This document shows, one piece after another, positions 25,145 through 36,668 of a stretch of DNA of 64,000 nucleotides (positions within the stretch are counted from its first letter, which is position 1; each line of letters starts with the position of its first letter). Source of the DNA: Rhodanobacter sp. DHG33 (lineage in GTDB: Bacteria > Pseudomonadota > Gammaproteobacteria > Xanthomonadales > Rhodanobacteraceae); NCBI RefSeq assembly GCF_014843005.1, contig NZ_JACYXM010000005.1, positions 186,001-250,000 of the forward strand, in the 5' to 3' direction. The notes below the pieces were generated by a model. It saw nothing but the letters and a program-made list of their open reading frames with translations. It did not search any database and was not told the origin of the DNA. The position numbers were made by a program, and so were the translations under genes.

Positions 25145-26761
25145 TCAGACCATGCGTGCGAAAAGGCTGCCGTTGGCGGGCAGGCGCAGGTTCCCGCCAT
25201 CGAGCGAACCGGATTCCAGGCCATGACCTTGCAGCGGCTGCAACGTCCCCGGCAGCGACAACGCGCATTCCACCGTTTCGGCGGAAAGATTGAAGGCGAC
25301 CAGCACGCTCGCTCCATCCAGCTCGCGCACGAAGGCGAGCACCGGCTCTGGCGTGTCGAGGAAACGGATGCCGCCGAGGCGCAGCGCCGGCTGGTCGCGG
25401 CGCCAGCGCATGAAGCGGCGGTAGCCGTTGAGCGCGGAGGCGGGATCGACCTGCTGGCTCGCCACGTTCAACGCGCCATGCTCGGGCGGCACCGGCAACC
25501 AGGGTGCGGCGCTGGTGAAACCGGCGTGCTCGCCGTCGCTCCATGGCATCGGCGTGCGGCAGCCGTCGCGGCCCTTGAACTCCGGCCAGAAGGTGATGCC
25601 GTAGGGATCGCGCAATGCCTCGTAGGGCAGCTCGGCCTCGGTGAGCCCGAGCTCCTCGCCTTGATAGACGCACACCGAGCCGCGCAGCGAACAGACCATC
25701 GCGGTGAGCTGGTTTGCCATCGCGGCGGACGCGTGCCCGTTGCCCCAGCGGCTGAGCACGCGCTCCACGTCGTGGTTGGAGATCGCCCAGCACGGCCAGC
25801 CTTCGGTCATCTTCGCTTCCAGCGCGCGCACCGTGTCACGGATGTACGCGGCGCTGAAATCGTCGGTGAGCAGCTCGAAGCTGTAGCCCATGTGCAGGCG
25901 ATGGTCGCGGGTGTACTCGGCCATCGTCGCCAGCGAATCCTCCGAGGAGATCTCGCCCAGCGTGGCGATGCCGGGGTAGCGGTCCATCAATGCGCGCAGA
26001 TCCTGCAGGAACGCGAGGTTCTCCGGCTGCGTGTTGTTGTAGTAGTGGTACTGGAACGCGTAAGGGTTGTCCGCACTGAAGCCGCGGCCGGTACGCATCG
26101 CCTTCGGCTTCGCCGGGTTGTCGCGCAGCTGCGCGTCGTGGAAGCAGAAGTTGATGGAGTCGAGGCGGAAGCCGTCCACGCCGCGGTCCAGCCAGAAGCG
26201 CAGGTTGTCCAGCACCGCGGCGCGCACGTCCGCGTGGTGGAAGTTGAGGTCGGGCTGGCTGGCGAGAAAATTGTGCAGGTAGTACTGGCCGCGCCGCGGC
26301 TCCCACTGCCACGCGCTGCCGCCGAAGATCGACAGCCAGTTGTTCGGCGGCGTGCCGTCCTCGTTCGCGTCGGCCCACACGTACCAGTCGGCCTTCGCGT
26401 TGTCGCGGCTCTGCCGGCTCTCCTTGAACCATGCATGCTCGTCCGAGGTGTGGCTGAGCACCTGGTCGATCATCACTTTCAGGCCATGCGCGTGCGCCTT
26501 GGCCAGCAACGCGTCGAAATCCGCGAGCGTGCCGAACAGCGGATCGACGTTGCAGGGATCGGCGATGTCGTAGCCGAAGTCCGCCATCGGCGATTTGAAG
26601 AACGGCGCGATCCAGATCGCATCCACCCCAAGGCCGGCCACGTAATCGAGCCGCTCGATGATGCCGGGCAGGTCGCCCACGCCGTCGCCGTTGGTGTCGA
26701 GGAAGCTACGCGGGTAGATCTGGTAGATGACGGCGCCGCGCCACCAGGGTGTATCGCTCAT
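25145..26761 (-). CDS. Alpha-glucosidase, GH13 (XgtA-like)
   Basis: 538-residue cytoplasmic GH13 alpha-glucosidase (no signal peptide) that hydrolyses maltose and short alpha-glucosides. Begins MSDTPWWRGAVIYQIYPRSF. Catalytic residues sit at Asp201 (GFRLDSIN, nucleophile), Glu270 (TLGEISSED, acid/base) and Asp331 (ISNHDVER). From memory of the literature, these positions and the 538-residue length coincide with XgtA of Xanthomonas campestris, an alpha-anomer-selective transglucosylating enzyme. It is divergent from the TonB receptor across a 433-base region holding two copies of a palindromic motif. Its job would be the final intracellular step of maltodextrin use. Confidence 0.93.
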   Translation of the reverse strand: MSDTPWWRGAVIYQIYPRSFLDTNGDGVGDLPGIIERLDYVAGLGVDAIWIAPFFKSPMADFGYDIADPCNVDPLFGTLADFDALLAKAHAHGLKVMIDQVLSHTSDEHAWFKESRQSRDNAKADWYVWADANEDGTPPNNWLSIFGGSAWQWEPRRGQYYLHNFLASQPDLNFHHADVRAAVLDNLRFWLDRGVDGFRLDSINFCFHDAQLRDNPAKPKAMRTGRGFSADNPYAFQYHYYNNTQPENLAFLQDLRALMDRYPGIATLGEISSEDSLATMAEYTRDHRLHMGYSFELLTDDFSAAYIRDTVRALEAKMTEGWPCWAISNHDVERVLSRWGNGHASAAMANQLTAMVCSLRGSVCVYQGEELGLTEAELPYEALRDPYGITFWPEFKGRDGCRTPMPWSDGEHAGFTSAAPWLPVPPEHGALNVASQQVDPASALNGYRRFMRWRRDQPALRLGGIRFLDTPEPVLAFVRELDGASVLVAFNLSAETVECALSLPGTLQPLQGHGLESGSLDGGNLRLPANGSLFARMV

Positions 26762-26853
26762 TGAAACAAATCCCCAGTCGAATAAGACCGGCAGACAAAT
26801 CCCTGCCGCCGGAAAGTGCGCAGCAGCTTAGCCCCAGCCTCATGACGACCTGC

Positions 26854-26875
26854 ATGAATGTGCATACGTATTCAT
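26854..26875. promoter_or_regulatory. Candidate LacI-type operator copy 1
   Basis: tgcatacgtattcat (26861-26875), extended left by atgaat (26854-26859) so that ATGAAT and ATTCAT flank the core. The centre ATACGTAT is palindromic. The reverse complement recurs exactly at 27030-27044. It lies in the XgtA/TonB-receptor divergent region and is a plausible site for the LacI-family regulator encoded at 41943-42980. Confidence 0.55.
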
Positions 26876-27029
26876 TCGTGCTGCGGGTGCGTCATGCGCA
26901 GTCGTTGCGGTGGATCGCGCGATATCGCACGGCTCGCTCCGCATCGATCCACGGCAAGGCTTGGCCGCTTCGCCAGCGCCTCGCCGCCGCGCTTTGCTGC
27001 AAAGCAAAAGTCGGCATTTGCAGGGCCGG

Positions 27030-27044
27030 ATGAATACGTATGCA
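27030..27044. promoter_or_regulatory. Candidate LacI-type operator copy 2
   Basis: atgaatacgtatgca is the exact reverse complement of 26861-26875, 154 bases away. One copy lies nearer each of the divergent genes, as expected for sites controlling both promoters or forming a loop. The rest of the 433-base region (26762-27194) shows no gene. Confidence 0.55.
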
Positions 27045-27194
27045 GGAAATGCATTGCCGAGAAAACACCGCCATAACATGCAGTCACGCGAAAGGGGCGC
27101 ACTGGCACACGCCGGTTTTCAACGGTGACGGAATCGCCGCACGGTTCGCGCGACAACGAAACCACCAAAATTTTCTTCGTGGGGAGACGAAAAC

Positions 27195-30140
27195 ATGTTG
27201 ATGAAGCACAAGCTGCTGGCCATGGCGATCGCGACGGCCTGCATTGGCACCTGCACGGTGGCCAGCGCAGCGACCGCGGCCGCCAGCGCCGCGCAACCGC
27301 AGGACACGCAGACGAGCTCGCAGAGCACCACCGGCACCGATTCCACGTCCACCGACAACACCAAGAAGGACAAGGAAAAGGCCAAGCAGATGCAGGCCGT
27401 GCAGGTGAACGGCTTCGTCAGCAGTATCGAGAACTCCACCGCGCTGAAGAAGAACGCCGACACCATCGTCGAAGCCGTGTCCGCCGAACAGGTCGGCAAG
27501 CTGCCCGGCGCCTCCATCGCCGACGCGCTGGGCCGCCTGCCGGGCATCTCGGCGCAGAATGTGGACGGCCGCCCGCAGGTGCTGAACATCCACGGCCTCG
27601 GCCCCGATTTCTCCACCGTGCTGGTCAACGGCGGCCAGCAGGTCAGCACCAACAACAACCGTGACGTGGCGCTCGACCAGTACCCGTCGAGCTGGTTCGA
27701 CAACGTGGTGGTGCACCTCTCGCCCGAGGCCGACCTGGTCGGCCAGGGCATGGCCGGCACCACCGACATGCATACCATCCGTCCGCTGGACAAGAGCGGC
27801 CCCGAGGCGGCGGTGAACGCCAAGTACATCTGGAACAGCATGTCCCAGCTGGCCCCGGACGAGGGCACGGGCGTGAGCAACAAGGGCTACAACGTCAACG
27901 GCGTGTGGGTGGACCAGTTCGCCGATCACACCTTCGGCGTGACCCTGGGCGTGGACCTCGAGAACAACCCCACGCAGATCGAGCACCAGGCGCCGTGGGG
28001 CTACCTGGCCGACAGCAACGGCGACCAGGTGATCGGCGGTTCGAAGAACTACGGCATCACCGACTCGATGAAGCGCAACGGCCTGCTGGCCACCTTCGAG
28101 TGGCAGCCGAACGAGCACTACACCAGCACGCTCGACCTCACCTACGACAACTTCAAGGAAACCCAGGTAGCCAAGGGCATGGAGCTGCCGTTCCTGTGGG
28201 GCAACGGCGCGATCCAGCCCGGCCCGACCTTGAATCCCACCAACGTGGTCAACGGCTTCGTGCAGGGCGGCGTCTACAGCAACATCGACCCGGTGATCCG
28301 CAACGACTTCAACAGCACCACAGCGCGCGTCTACAACTTCAACTGGGACAACAAGTTCACGATCAACGAGGACTGGTCGATCGACGCCAACGCGAACTAT
28401 TCGCGCGCCACCCGCCAGGACGTGAACCTGGAAAGCTATTCGGGCACCGGCTACTACGATGCGGCGGCTGGCACGCGTGGCCAGCCCGGCTACTTCGGCT
28501 TCGCCGAGCTGCCCGACGGCATGCTCTACGCCGTTCCCTCGCTGAACTACACCCAGGGCGTGGTGCTGACCGACCCGGAGGCCTGGGGCGCGGGCAACAA
28601 CGTGGTGCAGGCGGGCTTCATCAACGCACCGCACACCGTCGACTGGCTGGCCAACTTCCGCATTGCCGTCGAACGCGACTTCAACAGCGGCATCTTCTCC
28701 AGCATGAAGTTCGGCCTGTCCGACACCACCCGCAACAAGACCTACAACATCACCCAGGACTTCCTGACCCTGGGCGGCGGCACCCTGAGCAGCGGCACCG
28801 CGGTCATGACGGCACCGTTCAGCGGCAGCAACTGCAGCCCGCTGGCGTGGATGGGCATGGGTTCGCAGGAGTGCTACAACCCGTTCAGCCTGATCGACAA
28901 CGGCACCCTGGTCGAAGTCCCCACCTTCATGTCGTCGCTGCCGCTGCCGCCGAACTGGCGCGTGCATGAGCGCGACTTCAACCCCTACCTGCAGTTCAAC
29001 CTCGACACCAACCTGGGCGCCGTCGCCCTGCGCGGCAACTTCGGCATCCAGGTGGACCACACCAACCAGACCTCGGATGGTGCGCGCGTGGCGCCCGGCA
29101 GCTCGCTCACCGGCGGCCAGACCCAGCTGATCCCGGTGACCGGCGGCACCAGCTATACCCGCTGGCTGCCCAGCGCCAACCTGATCTTCGGCTTCACCGA
29201 CAACGACGACCTGCGCGTCAGCGCCGCCCGCACCATGGCCCAGCCGCGCATGGACCAGATGAACGCCAGCCTCGCGATCAGCGGCAGCATCGCGAATCTG
29301 TCGAGCACCAACCCGAGCCAGTCGTACTTCAGCTCGACCACCGGCAACGCCCGGTTGCTGCCCACCATGGCGGACAACTACAACATCAGCTACGAGCACT
29401 ACTTCTCCGGTCCGATCACCGGCGGCTACCAGTGCAACGACGCCGACCAGAAGAACTCGGACCTGTGCCGCAACGGCGGTGGCGGCGGCTACGTCGCCGT
29501 GTCGGCCTACTTCCTCAGCCTGCACGACTACATCAACCCGAGCGAAGGCTCGCTGTACGATTTCAGCGCGTTCATCCCGAGCTACCTGAGCCCGGCCCAG
29601 CAGGCCCAGCTCGGCACGCCGTACGGCACCGCCACCATGCCGACCAACGACGGCCATGGCTTCATACGCGGTGAAGAAGCCACCTTGAACCTGCCGTTCA
29701 ACCTGCTCACGCCGGTGCTCAACGGCTTCGGTACCATCCTGACCGGCACCCACAACGACAGCTCGCTGGTGTACGGCGGCAATCCCACGCCGATCACCGT
29801 GCCGGGTCTGTCGAAGTGGGTGGCTCACGGCACGCTGTACTACCAGCATGGCGGCTTCGAAGCTCGTGTCAGCGACGACTACACCTCCAGCTTCCTGGGC
29901 GAAGTGTCGGGCATCAGTGCCTCGCGCATCGAGCAGACGCTGAAGGGCGGCAGCAGCTACGACGCGCAGGTGAGCTACACCTTCGAAAGCGGCACCTTCA
30001 AGAACCTGACCTTGATCGCGACGGGCACCAACCTGTCGAACAAGATCTTCTCCACCTACCAGAACAACGATCCGCGCCAGGTGCTGATCTGGGAGCGCTA
30101 CGGCCGCACCTACTCGCTGGGCGCCTCGTACAAGTTCTGA
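27195..30140 (+). CDS. TonB-dependent receptor, MalA-like (maltodextrin uptake)
   Basis: 981-residue outer-membrane receptor. Signal peptide (about 1-26, ending VASA), then a Ser/Thr-rich linker, a TonB-box-like MQAVQVNG (about residue 69), a plug domain with LGRLPGISAQNVDGRPQV and a large beta-barrel ending in the aromatic LGASYKF. No N-terminal STN signalling domain, so it is a transporter without an anti-sigma relay. Its type resembles Caulobacter MalA and Xanthomonas maltodextrin receptors, and the setting among alpha-glucan hydrolases supports that substrate. The ATG at 27195 is preceded by GGGGAG; ATG 27201 is an alternative. A strong terminator follows. Confidence 0.92.
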   Translation: MLMKHKLLAMAIATACIGTCTVASAATAAASAAQPQDTQTSSQSTTGTDSTSTDNTKKDKEKAKQMQAVQVNGFVSSIENSTALKKNADTIVEAVSAEQVGKLPGASIADALGRLPGISAQNVDGRPQVLNIHGLGPDFSTVLVNGGQQVSTNNNRDVALDQYPSSWFDNVVVHLSPEADLVGQGMAGTTDMHTIRPLDKSGPEAAVNAKYIWNSMSQLAPDEGTGVSNKGYNVNGVWVDQFADHTFGVTLGVDLENNPTQIEHQAPWGYLADSNGDQVIGGSKNYGITDSMKRNGLLATFEWQPNEHYTSTLDLTYDNFKETQVAKGMELPFLWGNGAIQPGPTLNPTNVVNGFVQGGVYSNIDPVIRNDFNSTTARVYNFNWDNKFTINEDWSIDANANYSRATRQDVNLESYSGTGYYDAAAGTRGQPGYFGFAELPDGMLYAVPSLNYTQGVVLTDPEAWGAGNNVVQAGFINAPHTVDWLANFRIAVERDFNSGIFSSMKFGLSDTTRNKTYNITQDFLTLGGGTLSSGTAVMTAPFSGSNCSPLAWMGMGSQECYNPFSLIDNGTLVEVPTFMSSLPLPPNWRVHERDFNPYLQFNLDTNLGAVALRGNFGIQVDHTNQTSDGARVAPGSSLTGGQTQLIPVTGGTSYTRWLPSANLIFGFTDNDDLRVSAARTMAQPRMDQMNASLAISGSIANLSSTNPSQSYFSSTTGNARLLPTMADNYNISYEHYFSGPITGGYQCNDADQKNSDLCRNGGGGGYVAVSAYFLSLHDYINPSEGSLYDFSAFIPSYLSPAQQAQLGTPYGTATMPTNDGHGFIRGEEATLNLPFNLLTPVLNGFGTILTGTHNDSSLVYGGNPTPITVPGLSKWVAHGTLYYQHGGFEARVSDDYTSSFLGEVSGISASRIEQTLKGGSSYDAQVSYTFESGTFKNLTLIATGTNLSNKIFSTYQNNDPRQVLIWERYGRTYSLGASYKF

Positions 30141-30166
30141 TTTCCGGCGATTGCCGATCCCCGACC

Positions 30167-30206
30167 GCCCCGCCGCGTACCATCCCGTCCGGCGGGGCAT
30201 TTTTTT
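30167..30206 (+). terminator. Intrinsic terminator after TonB receptor
   Basis: gccccgccg (30167-30175) pairs with cggcggggc (30190-30198), followed by a run of seven T (30200-30206). It separates the receptor transcript from the downstream hydrolase genes. Confidence 0.9.
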
Positions 30207-30305
30207 GGTGGCGGCCATCTTTGGCAGTCACGCTTCGGGCCATCGCTGGGGCGATGTCGAAAATCGCTCCCGGCGATCTTTCCGAGAAAAACCGACGGAG
30301 GCTCC

Positions 30306-31862
30306 ATGAAACTCCACCTTCGCCTTGCGCTGCTGCTGTCCGCGGCGCTGCTGTTGCCCGCATCGCCCGCAGCGGCCGCTGTACCTGCTGCTGCGACAAC
30401 GGCACAGGCGCCCTCCGACACGTACTACGAAATCTTCGTGCGCAGCTGGTACGACACCAACGGCGACGGCGTGGGCGACCTCAACGGCGTCACCGCCAAG
30501 CTCGATTACCTGAAGTCGCTGGGCGTGGACGGCATCTGGCTGATGCCGATCAACCCCTCGCCCAGCTACCACGGCTACGACATCACCGACTACGAGGCGA
30601 TCAATCCGCAGTACGGCAGCATGGCCGACTTCGAGCGGCTGGTGCAGGAAGCGCACAAGCGCGGCATCAAGGTGGTGATGGACCTCGTCATCAACCACAC
30701 CAGCGACCAGTCGCCGTGGTTCAAGGCCGCGCAGGATCCGCACAGCCCGTACCGCCACTGGTACGAATGGGCCACGCCCGCCACCGACCTCAAGCAGATC
30801 AGCGCCACCGGCGATGCGCTTTGGCACGCGCTGCCCGACGGCGACCGCTACCTGGGCGTGTTCGTCGCCTCGATGCCCGACCTCAACTACGACAACCCCG
30901 CCGTGCGCGCCGAAATGGTGAAGGTGGGACGCTTCTGGCTGGACAAGGGCGTGGACGGCTTCCGTCTCGACGCCGCGCAGCACATCTACGATGACAGCGA
31001 GACCGACATGGACAGCCCGGTCGCGCTGAAGAAAAACCTCGCGTGGTGGCACGAATTCCACCAGGGCATAGCCGCGTCGAATCCGCATGCGTGGCTGGTC
31101 GGCGAAGTGGCGCGGCACAACGAGGACGAGCTGCCGCCGTGGATGGCTTCGCTGGATGCGGTGTTCAACTTCCCGCTCGCCACGCGCCTGGTCGACAGCG
31201 CGAAGCAGGAGCGCGACCGCGACATCGGCGCCACGCTGGAACGCATGTACGGCGCCTTCCTCGCCGATGCACACGGCCGCTTCGACGATGCGCCGTTCCT
31301 GTCCAACCACGACCAGGAACGCGTGATGAGCCAGCTCGACGGCAACCCCGAGCACATGCGCACCGCCGCCGCGATGCTGCTCACCCTGCCCGGCCATCCC
31401 TTCGTCTATTACGGCGAGGAGCTGGGTATGCGCGGCGAAAAGCCCGACGAGCACCTGCGCGAGCCGATGCGCTGGTACCGCAGCGGCAAGGGCACGGGCG
31501 AAACGACGTGGGAAGGCTGGAGCGCGGGCGACGGCAACGCCGTCACCGTGGAGGCCGAGCAGGCCGATCCCCATTCGCTGCTCAACTGGTATCGCATGCT
31601 GATCCAATGGCGCCGCGACGTCCCCGCCTTGCGCACGGGCGTGCTGCACAACTGGCGCGATGCCGGCGAGCATGTCGCCGCGTGGGAACTGGACGACGCT
31701 CAGGGCGACGTGCTGGTGCTGCACAACCTGTCCGGCACGGCGCAAACCGTGGCCCTTCCGGCACAACGTTTTCACACCTTGCTCAAGCACACTCTCCCCG
31801 GCACCGCCGTCGCCGACGGCCGCCTGCGACTGCCTGCCTACGGCAGCGCGATCCTGCATTGA
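30306..31862 (+). CDS. Secreted alpha-amylase family glycoside hydrolase (GH13)
   Basis: 518-residue GH13 enzyme with a Sec signal (MKLHLRLALLLSAALLLPAS, cleavage near AAA at 22-30), so periplasmic or secreted. The barrel shows DLVINHTSDQSPWFK, nucleophile Asp222 in GVDGFRLDAAQ, acid/base Glu267 in WLVGEVAR and Asp336 in SNHDQERV. Family members act as alpha-amylases, alpha-glucosidases or cyclodextrinases; exact specificity is not evident. The C-terminal part (about 440-518) is the usual beta-sandwich. The start has GGAGG upstream in ccgacggaggctcc. It is 16 bases upstream of the GH31 gene, so co-transcribed. Confidence 0.92.
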   Translation: MKLHLRLALLLSAALLLPASPAAAAVPAAATTAQAPSDTYYEIFVRSWYDTNGDGVGDLNGVTAKLDYLKSLGVDGIWLMPINPSPSYHGYDITDYEAINPQYGSMADFERLVQEAHKRGIKVVMDLVINHTSDQSPWFKAAQDPHSPYRHWYEWATPATDLKQISATGDALWHALPDGDRYLGVFVASMPDLNYDNPAVRAEMVKVGRFWLDKGVDGFRLDAAQHIYDDSETDMDSPVALKKNLAWWHEFHQGIAASNPHAWLVGEVARHNEDELPPWMASLDAVFNFPLATRLVDSAKQERDRDIGATLERMYGAFLADAHGRFDDAPFLSNHDQERVMSQLDGNPEHMRTAAAMLLTLPGHPFVYYGEELGMRGEKPDEHLREPMRWYRSGKGTGETTWEGWSAGDGNAVTVEAEQADPHSLLNWYRMLIQWRRDVPALRTGVLHNWRDAGEHVAAWELDDAQGDVLVLHNLSGTAQTVALPAQRFHTLLKHTLPGTAVADGRLRLPAYGSAILH

Positions 31863-31878
31863 TTCTCGAAGGAACCGC

Positions 31879-34245
31879 ATGATGACGACATTGAAACGGC
31901 ACACGCTTGCACTCACCGTGCTGCTGGGCCTGGGCCTCGTTCCTGCCGCGTTCGCCGCACCCGACGCCGCCGTCGCGCAGGTGCAGAGCGTCGGCAGCGA
32001 CAGCCTGAAGCTCGCCATGGGCGACGGCAGCGTCACGCTGCAGTTGGCCGCGCCCGGCGTACTGCATGTGCACTACCTGCCGAAGAGTGGCGCCACGCCC
32101 GCCAGCCTGGTGATGGATCCGCAACCGGTCAGCGCGACGGCATTCCAGCCGAAGGTGCAGCAGAACGGCGACACGGTGACCCTGCGTTCCGACCGCCTCG
32201 TCGCCACCTGGCACCGTGCCAGCGGCAAGCTCGACGTGAGCGACGCCAAGGGCCATCCGCTGCTGCAACAGGCCGACCTCGCCGCGCTCGCGCAAGGCCG
32301 CATCGTGCTCGACCATGCTGCCGGCGACGCGCTGTACGGCATCGGCGGCTACGACGCCTTCGAGAAAGACACCAGCGCCGGCATGCTGCGCGACGGCAAG
32401 CAGGTAGCTAAGGCCGGCGAACAGGGTCATCCCGGCGCACCCTTCGTGTGGAGCACCGCGGGCTACGGTGTGCTGGTGGATTGCGACGGCGCGGACTTCG
32501 ACCTCGCGCATGGCCGCATCGCGATCGACAAGACCGCGCGTCCCGACGCCGACTACTACATCCTCGCCGGCTCGCCCGCCGAACTGTTCGGCGAGCTCGC
32601 CGACCTCAGCGGCCACGCGGAGCTGTTCCCGAAGTGGGCCAACGGTTTCATCAACAGCCAGTGGGGCATCGACGAAAAGGAATTCCGCGACATCGTCGCC
32701 ACCTATCGCGCCAAGCACATCCCGCTCGACGCCTTCACCTTCGACTTCGACTGGAAGAACTGGGGCAAGGACTGGGGCGAGTTCAGCTGGAACCCGGTGA
32801 AATTTCCGGACGGCCCCACCGGCAAGCTGAAGGCCGACATGGACGCGCTGGGCGTGCACATGACCGGCATCATGAAGCCGCGCGTGCACGTGGACACCGT
32901 GGAAGGCCGCTATGCCACCGCGCACGACCTGTGGCTGCCCGGCGAGAAAGCCAGCCCCGACTACTTCTCGAACCTGCCGGTGAAGGACATCGACTTCGAC
33001 AAGCCGGAAGCGCGCGCGTGGTGGTTCAACGACTACCTCAAGCACAGCTTCGACACCGGCATCGTGGGTTTCTGGAACGACGAAGCCGACACCACGCCTA
33101 GCAGCACGCAGTTCCTCAACATGCAGCGCGCCACCTACGAGGGCCAACGCGCGTACTCGAAGCTGCGCGCATGGTCGATCAACCGCGACTTCTGGCTGGG
33201 CGCGCAGCGCTACGCCTACGGTCTGTGGTCGGGCGACATCTCCACTGGTTTCGCCAGCATGGCCGGCCAGCGCGAACGCATGCTCAGCGCCATCGACACG
33301 GGCGTGACGCAGTGGGGCATGGACGGCGGCGGCTTCCACGGTCATCCCTCGGACGAGAACTACGCGCGCTGGATCGAGTTCGGCGCCTTCGTGCCGATTT
33401 TCCGCGTGCATGGCGACGACAACGAGAAGCGTCAGCCGTGGCGCTACGGCCCGGTGGCCGAAGCCGCGGCCGCCAAGGCGATACGCCTGCGCTACAGCCT
33501 GCTGCCCTACATCTACGCCTACCAGCGCCGCGCAACCATGCACGGCGTGGGCCTGGTGCAGCCGCTCAACTTCGTCTGGCCGGACGACGCGAAGCTGCGC
33601 AATGACGTAGATGCGTGGCTGTTCGGCGACTGGCTGCTGGTATCGCCGGTGGTCGCCCAGGGCCAGACCAGCAAGCAGATCTACCTGCCGGCCGGCACGT
33701 GGACGGACTGGTTCAGCGGCAAGACCTACCAGGGCGGCCAGACCATCACCGTGGCGACGGACGCGAAGACCTGGGACGACATCCCGCTGTTCGTCCGCGA
33801 AGGCGCCATCATCCCCACCCAGCCGGTGATGGACTGGACCGGCGAACACGCGGTGAAGACGATGGACGTCGACGTGTTCCCCGCCGCGCAGGCCACGCAC
33901 TTCGACTATTACGACGACGACGGCGAAACCTACGCCTACACGAACGGCGCGTATTTCAAGCAGCGCCTCGCCACGCAGCGCACGGGCGGCACGGTGAGTT
34001 TCAGCACCGCCGCGGCCGAAGGCAGTTACCGCCCCGCGCTGAGCAGCTATCTCGTGCGCGTGCACGGCGTTGCCGCCACCGCGGTGAGCGGCTCGCTGCA
34101 GCACTACGCCACGGCCGCCGCGCTCGAAGCCGCCAGCGGCGAAGGCTGGAGCACCGGCAGCGACCGCTATGGCGCATTCACCCTGCTCAAGCTCGACGCC
34201 GGCGCAGCGCGCACCGTGAAGCTGCAAGCCGCCGCCGCGCATTGA
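31879..34245 (+). CDS. Secreted glycoside hydrolase family 31 alpha-glucosidase
   Basis: 788-residue GH31 enzyme with signal peptide (cleavage near AFAAPD). The N-terminal beta domain is followed by the barrel with the nucleophile Asp401 in GFWNDEAD and the acid/base Asp453 in WSGDISTG, then PIFRVHGDDNEK and the distal SPVV...YLPAGTW..WFSGKTY beta segment, all typical of GH31. It would release glucose (or xylose, in some members) from alpha-glucan fragments in the periplasm. ATG 31879 follows GAAGGA. The gene sits in a run of alpha-glucan hydrolases (GH13, GH31, GH13) and is followed by an 11-bp hairpin. Confidence 0.93.
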   Translation: MMTTLKRHTLALTVLLGLGLVPAAFAAPDAAVAQVQSVGSDSLKLAMGDGSVTLQLAAPGVLHVHYLPKSGATPASLVMDPQPVSATAFQPKVQQNGDTVTLRSDRLVATWHRASGKLDVSDAKGHPLLQQADLAALAQGRIVLDHAAGDALYGIGGYDAFEKDTSAGMLRDGKQVAKAGEQGHPGAPFVWSTAGYGVLVDCDGADFDLAHGRIAIDKTARPDADYYILAGSPAELFGELADLSGHAELFPKWANGFINSQWGIDEKEFRDIVATYRAKHIPLDAFTFDFDWKNWGKDWGEFSWNPVKFPDGPTGKLKADMDALGVHMTGIMKPRVHVDTVEGRYATAHDLWLPGEKASPDYFSNLPVKDIDFDKPEARAWWFNDYLKHSFDTGIVGFWNDEADTTPSSTQFLNMQRATYEGQRAYSKLRAWSINRDFWLGAQRYAYGLWSGDISTGFASMAGQRERMLSAIDTGVTQWGMDGGGFHGHPSDENYARWIEFGAFVPIFRVHGDDNEKRQPWRYGPVAEAAAAKAIRLRYSLLPYIYAYQRRATMHGVGLVQPLNFVWPDDAKLRNDVDAWLFGDWLLVSPVVAQGQTSKQIYLPAGTWTDWFSGKTYQGGQTITVATDAKTWDDIPLFVREGAIIPTQPVMDWTGEHAVKTMDVDVFPAAQATHFDYYDDDGETYAYTNGAYFKQRLATQRTGGTVSFSTAAAEGSYRPALSSYLVRVHGVAATAVSGSLQHYATAAALEAASGEGWSTGSDRYGAFTLLKLDAGAARTVKLQAAAAH

Positions 34246-36426
<2,181 letters not shown>

Positions 36427-36432
36427 AACCTG

Positions 36433-36463
36433 CGCTCCTTCCGCCTGCGCGGCGGAAGGAGCG
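36433..36463 (+). terminator. 13-bp hairpin after secreted GH13 gene
   Basis: cgctccttccgcc (36433-36445) pairs with ggcggaaggagcg (36451-36463) over a TGCGC loop. It lies six bases after the stop; no U-tract, so a probable weak terminator or 3'-end stabiliser. Confidence 0.6.
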
Positions 36464-36668
36464 TCGCTTGTGTCGAAGCGCGGGGCCTCTCCGGCCCCGC
36501 ATGCGCGTAGACTGGCCGCAGGCTGTGCGCGTCGCGATGGCAGAATCTGCCGAACGGCGGGAGGGAGAATGAGATGGCAACAGCAACAGCGGGCGGATCC
36601 GCACTCCACCACAACCCTTCGGTTCGGCAACGTGTCGCCGGCGCCCCACAGTTGACGGATATTTCGGC

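Noticed and set aside
25145-26761. Sucrose hydrolase/amylosucrase call for the cytoplasmic GH13
   Set aside because: Length and catalytic positions match the XgtA-type alpha-glucosidase better, and no sucrose-specific neighbours are present.
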